This document shows, in pieces, positions 50,700 to 63,070 of a stretch of 64,000 nucleotides of DNA. The DNA is from Nomia melanderi. Lineage: Eukaryota; Arthropoda; Insecta; Hymenoptera; Halictidae. The notes beneath the pieces are model-generated. The model ran no database searches. It had not been told where the DNA came from and saw only the letters and a program-made list of their open reading frames with translations. A program made the position numbers and the translations under genes. Where the stretch lies: NCBI RefSeq assembly GCF_051020985.1, contig NW_027475142.1, positions 1,364,001 to 1,428,000 on the forward strand, written 5' to 3'. Positions within the stretch are counted from its first letter, which is position 1. Each line of letters begins with the position of its first letter.

Positions 50700-53300
50700 T
50701 TGGATTTTTCCCTGACCCTGAGTGTCCGGCCCCATGAGACTGTGGTTTTCCCGGCCCCTGGTGGTCCGAGGTCGTTCCCGCTGCACAGATTCATGCGGCA
50801 GGGCCTCCTACAGACAATGCACTTTGATTTGTTGGGCTATCTGTAATAGCTACCGAGATATCACCAGATATATATTGGATTTTCCCCTGACCCTGAGTGT
50901 CCGGCCCCATGAGACGGTGGTTTTCTCGGCCCCTGGTGGTCGGAGGTCGTTCCTGCTGGCCAGATTCATTCGCCTGGGCCTACTAAAGACAATGCACTTT
51001 GATTTATTGCGCTATCTGTAATAGCACCCGAGATATCACCAGATATATATTGGATTTTCCCCTGACCCTGAGTGTCCGGCTCCATGAGACGGTGATTTTC
51101 TCGGCCCCTGGTGGACCGAGGTCCTTCCCGCTGCACAGATTCATTCGCCTGGGCCTCCTACAGACAATGCACTTTGATTTAGTGCGCTATCTCTAATAGC
51201 ACCCGAGATATCACCAGATATATATTGGATTTTTCCCTGACCCTGAGTGTCCGGCGCCATGAGCCGGTGGTTTTCTTGGCCCCTGGTGGTCCGAGGTCGT
51301 TCCCGCTGCACAGATGCATTCGCCAGGGCCTCCTGCAGATAGTTCACTTTGGTTTATTGCGCTGTCTCTAATAGCACCCGAGATATCACCAGATATATAT
51401 TGGATTTTCCCCTGACCCTGAGTGTCCGGCCCCGTGAGTCGGTGGTTTTCTCGGCCCCTGGTGGTCCTAGGTCGTTCCCGCTGCCCAGATTCATGCGCCA
51501 GGGCCTCCTACAGACAATGCACTTTGGTTTATTGCGCTATCTCTAATAGCACCCGAGATATCACCAGATATTTGCTGGATTTTTACATGACCTTGGGTGA
51601 CGGATTCCGAATATCTGTAATTTTCTCGGACACTGGTGGTCCGAGGTCGTTCCTGCGGCACAGATTCATTCGCAAGGGCCTCCTACAGACAATGCACTTT
51701 GATTTATTGCGCTACCTGTAATAACACCCGAGATATCACCAGATATATATTTGATTTTTCCCTGACCCTGAGTGTCCGGCCCCATGAGACGGTGGTTTTC
51801 TCGGCCCCTGGTGGTCCGAGGTCGTTCCCGCTGCCCAGATGCATGCGCCAGGGCCTCCTGCAGATAATTCAGTTTGGTTTATTGCGCCATCTCTAATAGC
51901 ACCCGAGATATCACCAGATATATATTGGATTTTTCCCTGGCCCTGAGTGTCCGGCCCCATGACACGGTGGTCTTCTCGGCCCCCCGTGGTCCGAGGTCGT
52001 TCCCGCTGCACAGATTCATGCGCCAGGGCCTCCTACAGATAATTCACTTTGGTTTATTGCGCTATCTCTAATAGCACCTGAGATATCACCAGATATATAT
52101 TGGATTTTCCTCTGACCCTGAATGTCCGGCCCCATGAGACGGTGATTTTCTCGGCCCCTGGTGGTACGAGGTCGTTCCCGCTGGCCAGATTCATTCGCCT
52201 GGGCCTCCTGCAAATAATTCACTTTGGTTTATTGCGCTATCTCTAATAATACCCGTGATTTCACCAGATATATATTTGATTTTTCCCTGACGCTGAGTGT
52301 CCGGCGCCATGAGACGGTGGTTTTCTTGGCCCCTGGTGGTCCGAGGTCGTTCCCGCTGGCCAGATTCATTCGCCTGGGCCTCCTACAGACAATGCACTTT
52401 GATTTATTGCGCTATCTGTAATAGCACCCGATATATCACCAGATATATATTGGATTTTCCCCTGACCCTGAGTGTCCGGACCCATGAGACGGTGGTTTTC
52501 TCGGCCCCTGGTGGTCCGAGGTCGTTCCCGCTGGCCAGATTCATGCGCCTCGGCCTCCTACAGACAATGCACTTTGGTTTATTGCGCTATCTCTTATAGC
52601 ACCCGAGATATCACCAGATATATATTGGATTTTCCCCTGACGCTGAGTGTCCGGCCCCGTGAGTCGGTGGTTTTCTCGGCCCCTGGTGGCCCGACGTCGT
52701 TCCCGCTGCCCGGATTCATGCGCCAGGGCCTCCTACAGACAATGCACTTTGGTTTATTGCGCTATCTCTAATAGCACCCGAGATATCACCAGATACTTGC
52801 TGGATTTTTACATGACCTTGGGTGACGGATTCCGAATATCTGTAATTTTCTCGGCCACTGGTGGTCCGAGGTCGTTCCTGCGGCACAGATTCATTCGCAA
52901 GGGCCTCCTACAGACAATGCACTTTGGTTTATTGCGCTATCTGTAATAGCACCCGAGATATCACCAGATATATATTGGATTTTTCCCTGACCCTGAGTGT
53001 CCGGCTCCATGAGACGGTGATTTTCTCGGCCCCTGGTGGACCGAGGTCCTTCCCGCTGCACAGATTCATTCGCCTGGGCCTCCTACAGACAATGCACTTT
53101 GATTTAGTGCGCTATCTCTAATAGCACCCGAGATATCACCAGATATATATTGGATTTTTCCCTGACCCTGAGTGTCCGGCGCCATGAGACGGTGGTTTTC
53201 TTGGCCCCTGGTGGTCCGAGGTCGTTCCCGCTGGCCAGATTCATTCGCCTGGGCCTCCTGCAAATAATTCACTTTGATTTATTGCGCTATCTGTAATAGC
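50700..53300. repeat. Mosaic region M, version 1
   Basis: It contains short runs that reappear in 56,450-59,330 in a different order. Examples are GTAATAGCTACCGAGATATC (50,846; also 58,018), ATGACACGGTGG with CCCCCCGTGG (51,958; also 57,035), and a run at 51,046-51,720 that matches 58,571-59,245. Confidence 0.75.
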
Positions 53301-53470
53301 ACCCGAGATATCACCAGATATATATTGAATTTTCCCCTGACCCTGAGTGTCCGGCCCCATGAGATGGTGGTTTTCTCGTCCCCTGGTGGTCCTAGGTCGA
53401 TCCCGCTGTACAGATTCACGCTCCAGGGCCTCCTACAGACAATGCACTTTGATTTATTGCGCTATCAGTA

Positions 53471-55572
53471 ATAGCACCCGAGATATCACCAGATATATAT
53501 TGGATTTTCCCCTGACCCTGAGTCTCTCACCCCATGAGACGGTGGTTTTCTCGGCCCCTGCTGGTCCGAGGTCGTTCCCGCTGCACAGATTCATGCGCCA
53601 GGGCCCCCTGCAGATAATTCACTTTGATTTATTGCGCTATCTCTAATAGCACCCGAGATATCACCAGATATATATTGGATTTTTCCTTGACCCTGACAGT
53701 CCGGCCCCATGTGTCGATGGTTTTCTCGGTCCCTCGTGGTCCGAGGTAGATCCCGCTGCACAGATTCATGCGCCTGGGCCCCATGCAGATAATTCACTTT
53801 GATTTATTCCGCTATCTCTAATAACACCCGAGATATCACCAGATATATATTGGATTTTTCCCTGACCCTGAGTCTCTCACCCCATGAGACGGTGGTTTTC
53901 TCCGCCCCTGCTGGTCCGAGGTCGTTCCCGCTGCACAGATTCATGCGCCAGGGCCCCCTGCAGATAATTCACTTTGATTTATTGCGCTATCTCTAATAGC
54001 ACCCGAGATATCACCAGATATATATAGGATTTTTCCCTGTCCCTGACAGTCCGGCCCCATGAGACGGTGACTTTCTCGGCCCCTGGTGGTCCGAGGTCGA
54101 TCCCGCTGCACAGATTCATGCGCCAGGGAGTCCTACAGACAATGCACTTTGATTTATTGCGCTATCTGTAATAGCACCCGAGATATCACCATATATATAT
54201 TGGATTCTCCCCTGACATTGAGTGCCAGGCCCCATGAGACGGTGATTTTCTCGGCCCCTGGTGGTCCGAGGTCGATCACGCTGCACAGATTCATGCGCCA
54301 GGGCCTCCTACAGACAGTGCACATTGATTTATTGCGCTATCTGTAATAGCACCCGAGATATCAGCAGATATCTATTGGATTTTTCCATGACCCTGAGTGT
54401 CCGACCCCATGAGACGGTGGTTTTCTCGGCCCCTGGTGGTCCGAGGTCGTGCCCGCTGCACAGATTCATGCGCCAGGGCCTCCTACAGGCAATGCACTTT
54501 GATTTATTGCGCTATCTGTAATAGCACCCAAGATATCACCATATATATATATTGGATTTTTCCCTGACCCTGAGTGTCCGGCCCCATGAGACGGTGATTT
54601 TCTCGGCCCCTGGTGGTCCGAGGTCGATCCCGCTGCACAGATTCATGCGCCAGGGCCTCCTGCAGACAATGAACTTTGATTTATTTCGCTATCCCTAATA
54701 GCACCCGAGATATCACCAGATGTATATGGGATTTTTCCCCGACCCTGAGTGTCCGACCCCATGAGACGGTAGTTTTCTCGGCCCCTGGTGGTCCTAGGTC
54801 GATCCCGCTGCACAGATTCACGCTCCAGGGCCTCCTACAGACAATGCACTTTGATTTATTGCGCTATCTGTAATAGCACCCGAGATATCAGCAGATATCT
54901 ATTGGATTTTTCCATGATCCTGAGTGTCCGACCCCATGAGACGGTGGTTTTCTCGGCCCCTGGTGGTCCGAGGTCGTGCCCGCTGCACAGATTCATGCGC
55001 CAGGGCCTCCTACAGGCAATGCACTTTGATTTATTGCGCTATCTGTAATAGCACCCAAGATATCACCATATATATATTGGATTTTTCCCTGACCCTGAGT
55101 GTCCGGCCCCATGAGACGGTGATTTTCGCGGCCCCTGGTGGTCCGAGGTCGATCCCGCTGCACAGATTCATGCGCCAGGGCCTCCTGCAGACAATGAACT
55201 TTGATTTATTGCGCTGTCTGTAATAGCACCCGAGATATCACCAGATATATATTGGATTTTCCCCTGACCCTGAGTGGCCGGCCCCATGAGACGGTAGTTT
55301 TCTCGGCCCCTGGTGGTCCGAGGTCGTTCCCGCTGCACAGATTCGTGCGCCAGGGCCTCCTACAGACAATGCACTTTGGTTTATTGCGCTATCTCTAATA
55401 GCACCCGAGATATCACCAGATGTATGCTGGATTTTTACATGACCTTGGGCGACGGATTCCGAATATCTGTAATTTTCTCGGCGCCTGGTGGTCCGAGGTC
55501 GTTCCTGCTGCACAAATTCATTCGCCAGGACCTCCTGCAGATAATTCGCTTTGATTTATTCCGCTATCTCTA
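53471..55572. repeat. Higher-order segment H5 extended, copy 2 (12 monomers)
   Basis: Same order as 38,770-40,345 with a three-monomer insertion at about 54,698-55,222. The second and third inserted monomers resemble those directly before them, starting at 54,346 and 54,521, and the first inserted monomer (GTATATGGG) resembles 38,595. Local duplication inside this copy is the likeliest origin. Confidence 0.83.
54541..54552. repeat. (AT)6 dinucleotide expansion, duplicated copy
   Basis: Same 2-bp gain as at 39,839-39,850, at the same place in the same higher-order segment. The gain therefore preceded the copying of that segment. Confidence 0.85.
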
Positions 55573-56449
55573 ATAGCACCCGAGATATCACCAGATATAT
55601 ATTGGATTTTCCCCTGACCCTGAGTGTCCGGCCCCATGAGACTGTGGTTTTCTCGGCCCCTGCTGGTCCGAGGTCGTTCCCGCTGCACAGATTCATTCGC
55701 CTGGGCCTCCTACAGACAATGCACTTTGATTTATTGCGCTATCTGTAATAGCACCCGAGATATCACCAGATATATATTGGATTTTTCCCTGACCCTGTGT
55801 GTCCGGCTCCATGAGACGGTGATTTTCTCGGTCCCTGGTGGACCGAGGTCGTTCCCGCTGCCCAGATTCATGCGCCAGGGCCTCCTACAGATAATGCACT
55901 TTGGGTTATTAGGCTATCTGTAATAGCACCCGAGATATCACCAGATATATCCTGGATTTTTACATGACCTTGGGTGACGGATTCCGAATATCTGTAATTT
56001 TCTCGGCCCCTGGTGGTCCGAGGTCGTTCCCGCTGCACAGATTCATTCGCCTGGGCCTCCTGCAGATAATTCACTTTGGTTTATTGCGCTATCTGTAATA
56101 GCACCCGAGATATCACCAGATATATATTGGATTTTTCCCCGACCCTGAGTGTACGGCCCCATAAGACGGTGGTTTTCTCAGACCCTGGTGATCCGAGGTC
56201 GTTCCCGCTGCAAAGATTCATGCGCCAGGGCCTCCTGCAGATAATTCACTTCGGTTTATTGCGGTATCTCTAATAGCACCCGAGATATCACCAGATATAT
56301 ATTAGATTTTCCCCTGACCCTGAATGTCCGGCCCCATGAGACGGTGGTTTTCTCGGCCCCTGGTGGTCCGAGGTCGTTCCCGCTGCCCAGATTCATTCGC
56401 CTGGGCCTCCTACAGACAATGCACTTTGATTTATTGCGCTATCTGTAAT

Positions 56450-59330
56450 AGCACCCGAGATATCACCAGATATATATTGGATTTTCCCCTGACCCTGAGT
56501 GTCCGGCCCCGTGAGTCGGTGGTTTTCTCGGCCCCTTGTGGCCCGACGTCGTTCCCGCTGCCCGGATTCATGCGCCAGGGCCTCCTACAGACAATGCACG
56601 TTGGTTTATTGCGCTATCTCTAATAGCACCCGAGATATCACCAGATATTTGCTGGATTTTTACATGACCTTGGGTGACGGATTCCGAATATCTGTAATTT
56701 TCTCGGCCACTGGTGGTCCGAGGTCGTTCCTGCGGCACAGATTCATTCGCAAGGGCCTCCTACAGACAATGCACTTTGATTTAGTGCGCTATCTCTAATA
56801 GCACCCGAGATATCACCAGATATATGTTAGATTTTTCCCTGACCCTGAGTGTCCGGCCCCATGAGACGGTGGTTTTCTCGGCCCCTGGTGGTCCGAGGTC
56901 GTTCCCGCTGCACAGATGCATGCGCCAGGGCCTCCTGCAGATAATTCAGTTTGGTTTATTGCGCCATCTCTAATAGCACCCGAGATATCACCAGATATAT
57001 ATTGGATTTTTCCCTGGCCCTGAGTGTCCGGCCCCATGACACGGTGGTCTTCTCGGCCCCCCGTGGTCCGAGGTCGTTCCCGCTGCACAGATTCATGCGC
57101 CAGGGCCTCCTACAGATAATTCACTTTGGTTTATTGCGCTATCTCTAATAGCACCTGAGATATCACCAGATATATATTGGATTTTCCTCTGACCCTGAAT
57201 GTCCGGCCCCATGAGACGGTGATTTTCTCGGCCCCTGGTGGTCCGAGGTCGTTCCCGCTGCCCAGATTCATTCGCCTGGGCTTCCTACAGACAATGCACT
57301 TTGATTTATTGCGCAATCTGTAATAGCACCCGAGATATCACCAGATATATATTTGATTTTTCCCTGACCCTGAGTGTCCGGCGCCATGAGACGGTGGTTT
57401 TCTTGGCCCCTGGTGGTCCGAGGTCGTTCCCGCTGGCCAGATTCATTCGCCTGGGTCTCCTGCAAATAATTCACTTTGATTTATTGCGCTATCTGTAATA
57501 GCACCCGAGATATCACCAGATATATATTGAATTTTCCCCTGACCCTGAGTGTCCGGCCCCATGAGATGGTGGTTTTCTCGTCCACTGGTGGTCCGAGGTC
57601 GTTCCCGCTGCACAGATGCATGCGCCAGGTCCTCCTGCAAATAATTCACTTTGGTTTATTGCGCTATCTCTAATAATACCCGTGATTTCACCAGATATAT
57701 ATTTGATTTTTCCCTGACGCTGAGTGTCCGGCGCCATGAGACGGTGGTTTTCTTGGCCCCTGGTGGTCCGAGGTCGGTCCCGCTGGCCAGATTCATTCGC
57801 CTGGGCCTCCTACAGACAACGCACTCTGATTTATTGCGCTATCTGTAATAGCACCCGAGATATCACCAGATATATATTGAATTTTCCCCAGACCCTGAGT
57901 GTCCGGCCCCATGAGACTGGTTTTCCCGGCCCCTGGTGGTCCGAGGTCGTTCCCGCTGCACAGATTCATGCGGCAGGGCCTCCTACAGACAATGCACTTT
58001 GATTTGTTGGGCTATCTGTAATAGCTACCGAGATATCACCAGATATATATTGGATTTTCCCCTGACCCTGAGTGTCCGGCCCCATGAGACGGTGGTTTTC
58101 TCGGCCCCTGGTGGTCGGAGGTCGTTCCTGCTGGCCAGATTCATTCGCCTGGGCCTACTAAAGACAATGCACTTTGATTTATTGCGCTATCTGTAATAGC
58201 ACCCGAGATATCACCAGATATATATTGGATTTTCCCCTGACCCTGAGTGTCCGGACCCATGAGACGGTGGTTTTCTCGGCCCCTGGTGGTCCGAGGTCGT
58301 TCCCGCTGGCCAGATTCATGCGCCTCGGCCTTCTACAGACAATGCACTTTGGTTTATTGCGCTATCTCTTATAGCACCCGAGATATCACCAGATATATAT
58401 TGGATTATCCCCTGACCCTGAGTGTCCGGCGCCATGAGACGGTGGTTTTCTTGGCCCCTGGTGGCCCGACGTCGTTCCCGCTGCCCAGATTCATTCGCCT
58501 GGGCTTCCTACAGACAATGCACTTTGATTTATTGCGCAATCTGTAATAGCACCCGAGATATCACCACATATATATTGGATTTTTCCCTGACCCTGAGTGT
58601 CCGGCTCCATGAGACGGTGATTTTCTCGGCCCCTGGTGGACCGAGGTCCTTCCCGCTGCACAGATTCATTCGCCTGGGCCTCCTACAGACAATGCACTTT
58701 GATTTAGTGCGCTATCTCTAATAGCACCCGAGATATCACCAGATATATATTGGATTTTTCCCTGACCCTGAGTGTCCGGCGCCATGAGACGGTGGTTTTC
58801 TTGGCCCCTGGTGGTCCGAGGTCGTTCCCGCTGCACAGATGCATGCGCCAGGGCCTCCTGCAGATAATTCACTTTGGTTTATTGCGCTGTCTCTAATAGC
58901 ACCCGAGATATCACCAGATATATATTGGATTTTCCCCTGACCCTGAGTGTCCGGCCCCGTTAGTCGGTGGTTTTCTCGGCCCCTGGTGGTCCTAGGTCGT
59001 TCCCGCTGCCCAGATTCATGCGCCAGGGCCTCCTACAGACAATGCACTTTGGTTTATTGCGCTATCTCTAATAGCACCCGAGATATCACCAGATATTTGC
59101 TGGATTTTTACATGACCTTGGGTGACGGATTCCGAATATCTGTAATTTTCTCGGACACTGGTGGTCCGAGGTCGTTCCTGCGGCACAGATTCATTCGCAA
59201 GGGCCTCCTACAGACAATGCACTTTGATTTATTGCGCTATCTGTAATAGCACCCGAGATATCACCAGATATATATTGGATTTTTCCCTGACCCTGAGTGT
59301 CCGGCTCCATGAGACGGTGATTTTCTCGGT
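56450..59330. repeat. Mosaic region M, version 2
   Basis: Shares runs with 50,700-53,300 at several different offsets (5,077, 7,175 and 7,525 bp), so it is not a simple duplication. The offsets imply insertion, deletion or exchange of whole monomers after duplication. Confidence 0.75.
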
Positions 59331-60429
59331 CCCTGGTGGTCCGAGGTCGTTCCCGCTGCCCAGATTCATGCGCCAGGGCCTCCTACAGACAATGCACTTT
59401 GGGTTATTAGGCTATCTGTAATAGCACCCGAGATATCACCAGATATATGCTGGATTTTTACATGACCTTGGGTGACGGATTCCGAATATCTGTAACTTTC
59501 TCGACTCTGGTTGTCCGAGATCGTTCCCGCTGCACAGATTCATTCGCCTGGGCCTCCTACAGACAATGCACTTTGGTTTATTGCGCTATCTGTAATAGCA
59601 CCCGAGATATCACCAGATATATATTGGATTTTCCCCTGACCCTGAGTGTCCGGCCCCATGAGACGGTGGTTTTCTCGGCCCCTGGTGGTGCGAGGTCGTT
59701 CCAGCTGCACAGATTCATGCGCCAGGGCCTCCTGCAGATAATTCACTTTGGTTTATTGCGCTATCTGTAATAGCACCCGAGATATCACCAGATATATATT
59801 GGATTTTTCCCTGACCCAGAGTGTCCGGCCCCATGAGACGGTGGTTTTCTCGGCCCCTGGTGGTCCGAGGTCGTTCCCGCTTCACAGATTCATGCGCCAG
59901 GGCCTCCTACAGACAATGCACTTTGATTTATTGCGCTATCTGTAATAGCACCCGAGATATCACCAGATATATATTGGATATTTCCCTCACCCTGAGTGTC
60001 CAGCCCCTTCAGACGGTGGTTTTCTCGGCCCCTGGTGGACCGAGGTCGTTCCCGCTGCACATATTCATGCGCCTGGGCCTCCTGCAGATAATTCACTTTG
60101 ATTTATTTCGCTATCTGTAATAGGACCCGAGATATCACCAGATATATATTGGATTTTCCCCAGACCCTGAGTGTTCGGCGCCATGTGACTGTAGTTTTCT
60201 CGGCCCCTGGTGGTCCGAGGTCGTTCCCGCTGCACAGATTCATGCGCCAGGGCCTTCTGCAGATAACTCACTTTGGTTTATTGCGCTATCTCTAATAGCA
60301 CCCGAGATATCAGCAGATATATATTGGATTTTTCCCTGACCCTGAGTGTCCGGCCCCATGAGACGGTGGTTTTCTCGGCTCCTGGTGGTCCGAGGTCGTT
60401 CCCGCTGCACAGATTCATGCGCCAGGGCC

Positions 60430-61322
60430 TCCTGCAGATAATTCACTTTCGTTTATTGCGCTATCTCTAATAGCACCCGAGATATCACCAGATATATATT
60501 GGATTTTTCCCTTACCCTGAGTGTCCGGCCCCATGAGACGGTGGTTTTCTCGGCCCCTGGTGGTCCTAGGTCGTTCCCGCTGCACAGATGCATGCACCAG
60601 GGCCTCCTGCAGATAATTCCCTTTTGCTTATTGCGCTATCTCTAATAGTACCCGAGATATCACCACATATATATTGGATTTTTCCCTGACCCAGAGGGTC
60701 CGGCCCCATGAGACGGTGGTTTTCTCGGCCCCTGGTGGTCCGAGGTCGTTCCCGCTGCACAGATTCATGCGCCAGGGCCTCCTACAGACAATGCGATTGA
60801 TTTATTGCGCTATCTGTAATAGCACCCGAGATATCACCAGATATATATTGGATTTTCCCCTGACCCTGAGTGTCCGGCCCCATGAGACTGTGGTTTTCTC
60901 GGCCCCTGGTGGTCCGAGGTCATTCCCGTTGCACAGATTCATGCGTCAGGGCCTCCTGCAGATAATTCACTTTGGTTTATTGCGCTATCACTAATAGCAC
61001 CCGAGATATCACCAGATATATATTGGATTTTCCCCTGACCCTGAGTGTCCGGCCCCATGAGATGGTGGTTTTCTCGGCCCCTGGTGGTCCGAGGTCGTTC
61101 CCGCTGCACAGATTCAGGCGCCAGGGCCTCCTGCAGATAACTCACTTGGTTTCTTGCGCTATCTCTAATAGCATCCGAGATATCACCAGATATATATTGG
61201 ATTTTCCCCTGACCCTGAGTGTCCGGCCCCATGAGACGGTGGTTCTCTCGGCCCCTGGAGGTCCGAGGTCGTTCCCGCTGCACAGATTCATGCGCCAGGG
61301 CCTCCTACAGACAATGCACTTT
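60430..61322. repeat. Higher-order segment H6, copy 1
   Basis: Matches 62,178-63,070 at an offset of 1,748 bp and shares two private 1-bp deletions, in CAATGCGATTGATTT near 60,790 and in CTCACTTGGTTTCTTGC near 61,145. The shared deletions show that the two segments descend from one copy. Confidence 0.88.
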
Positions 61323-62177
61323 CGGTTATTAGGCTATCTGTAATAGCACCCGAGATATCACCAGATATATGCTGGATTTTTACATGACCTTGGGTGACGG
61401 ATTCCGAATATCTGTAACTTTCTCGGCCCCTGGTTGTCCGAGATCGTTCCCGCTGCACTGATTCATTCGCCTGGGCCTCCTACAGACAATGCACCTTGAT
61501 TTATTGCGCTATATGTAATAGCACCCGAGATATCACTAGATATATATTGGATTTTTCCACGACCCTGTGTGTCCGGCCCCATGAGACGTTGGTTTTCTCG
61601 GACCCTGGTGATCCGAGGTCGTTCCCGCTGCACAGATTCATGCGCCAGGTCCTCCTGCAGATAATTCACTTTCGTTTATTGCGCTATCTCTAATAGCACC
61701 CGAAATATCACCAGATATATATTGGATTTTCCCCTGACCCTGAGTGTCCGGCCCCATGAGACGGTGGTTTTCTCGGCCCCTGGTGGTCCGAGGTCGTTCC
61801 CGCTGCACAGATTCATGCGCCAGGGCCTCCTACAGACAATACACTTTGATTTATTGCGCTATCTGTAATAGCACCCGAGATATCACCACATATATATTGG
61901 ATTTTTCCCTGACCCAGAGTGTCCGGCCCCATGAGACGGTGGTTTTCTCGGCCCCTGGTGGTACGAGGTCGTTCCCGCTGCACAGATTCATGCGCCAGGG
62001 CCTCCTACAGACAATGCACTTTGATTTATTGCGCTATCTGTAATAGCACCCGAGATATCACCAGATATATATTGGATATTTCCCTCACCCTGAGTGTCCA
62101 GCCCCATGAGACGGTGGTTTTCTCGGCCCCTGGTGGACCGAGGTCGTTCCCGCTGCACAGATTCATGCGCCAGCGCC

Positions 62178-63070
62178 TTCTGCAGATAATTCACTTTCGT
62201 TTATTGCGCTATCTCTAATAGCACCCGAGATATCACCAGATATATATTGGATTTTTCCCTTACCCTGAGTGTCCGGCCCCATGAGACGGTGGTTTTCTCG
62301 GCCCCTGGTGGTCCTAGGTCGTTCCCGCTGCACAGATGCATGCACCAGGGCCTCCTGCAGATAATTCCCTTTTGCTTATTGCGCTATCTCTAATAGCACC
62401 CGAGATATCACCACATATATATTGGATTTTTCCCTGACCCAGAGGGCCCGGCCCCATGAGACGGTGGTTTTCTCGGCCCCTGGTGGTCCGAGGTCGTTCC
62501 CGCTGCACAGATTCATGCGCCAGGGCCTCCTACAGACAGTGCGATTGATTTATTGCGCTATCTGTAATAGCACCCGAGATATCACCAGATATATATTGGA
62601 TTTTCCCCTGACCCTGAGTGTCCGGCCCCATGAGACTGTGGTTTTCTCGGCCCATGGTGGTCCGAGGTCATTCCCGTTGCACAGATTCATGCGTCAGGGC
62701 CTCCTGCAGATAATTCACTTTGGTTTATTGCGCTATCACTAATAGCACCCGAGATATCACCAGATATATATTGGATTTTCCCCAGACCCTGAGTGTCCGG
62801 CCCCATGAGATGGTGGTTTTCTCGGCCCCTGGTGGTCCGAGGTCGTTCCCGCTGCACAGATTCAGACGCCAGGGCCTCCTGCAGATAACTCACTTGGTTT
62901 CTTGCGCTATCTCTAATAGCATCCGAGATATCACCAGATATATATTGGATTTTCCCCTGACCCTGAGTGTCCGGCCCCATGAGACGGTGGTTCTCTCGGC
63001 CCCTGGAGGTCCGAGGTCGTTCCCGCTGCACAGATTCATGCGCCAGGGCCTCCTACAGACAATGCACTTT
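62178..63070. repeat. Higher-order segment H6, copy 2
   Basis: Second copy of 60,430-61,322 with the same two 1-bp deletions. After 63,070 this copy continues with TTTGATTTATTGCG, whereas copy 1 continues with TTTCGGTTATTAGG. Confidence 0.88.

Noticed and set aside
60972..61343. The longest satellite frames, 123 codons, at 60,972 and 62,720
   Set aside because: A 1-bp deletion makes one monomer 174 bp long, divisible by three, so the frame runs through two monomers. This is arithmetic, not coding selection.
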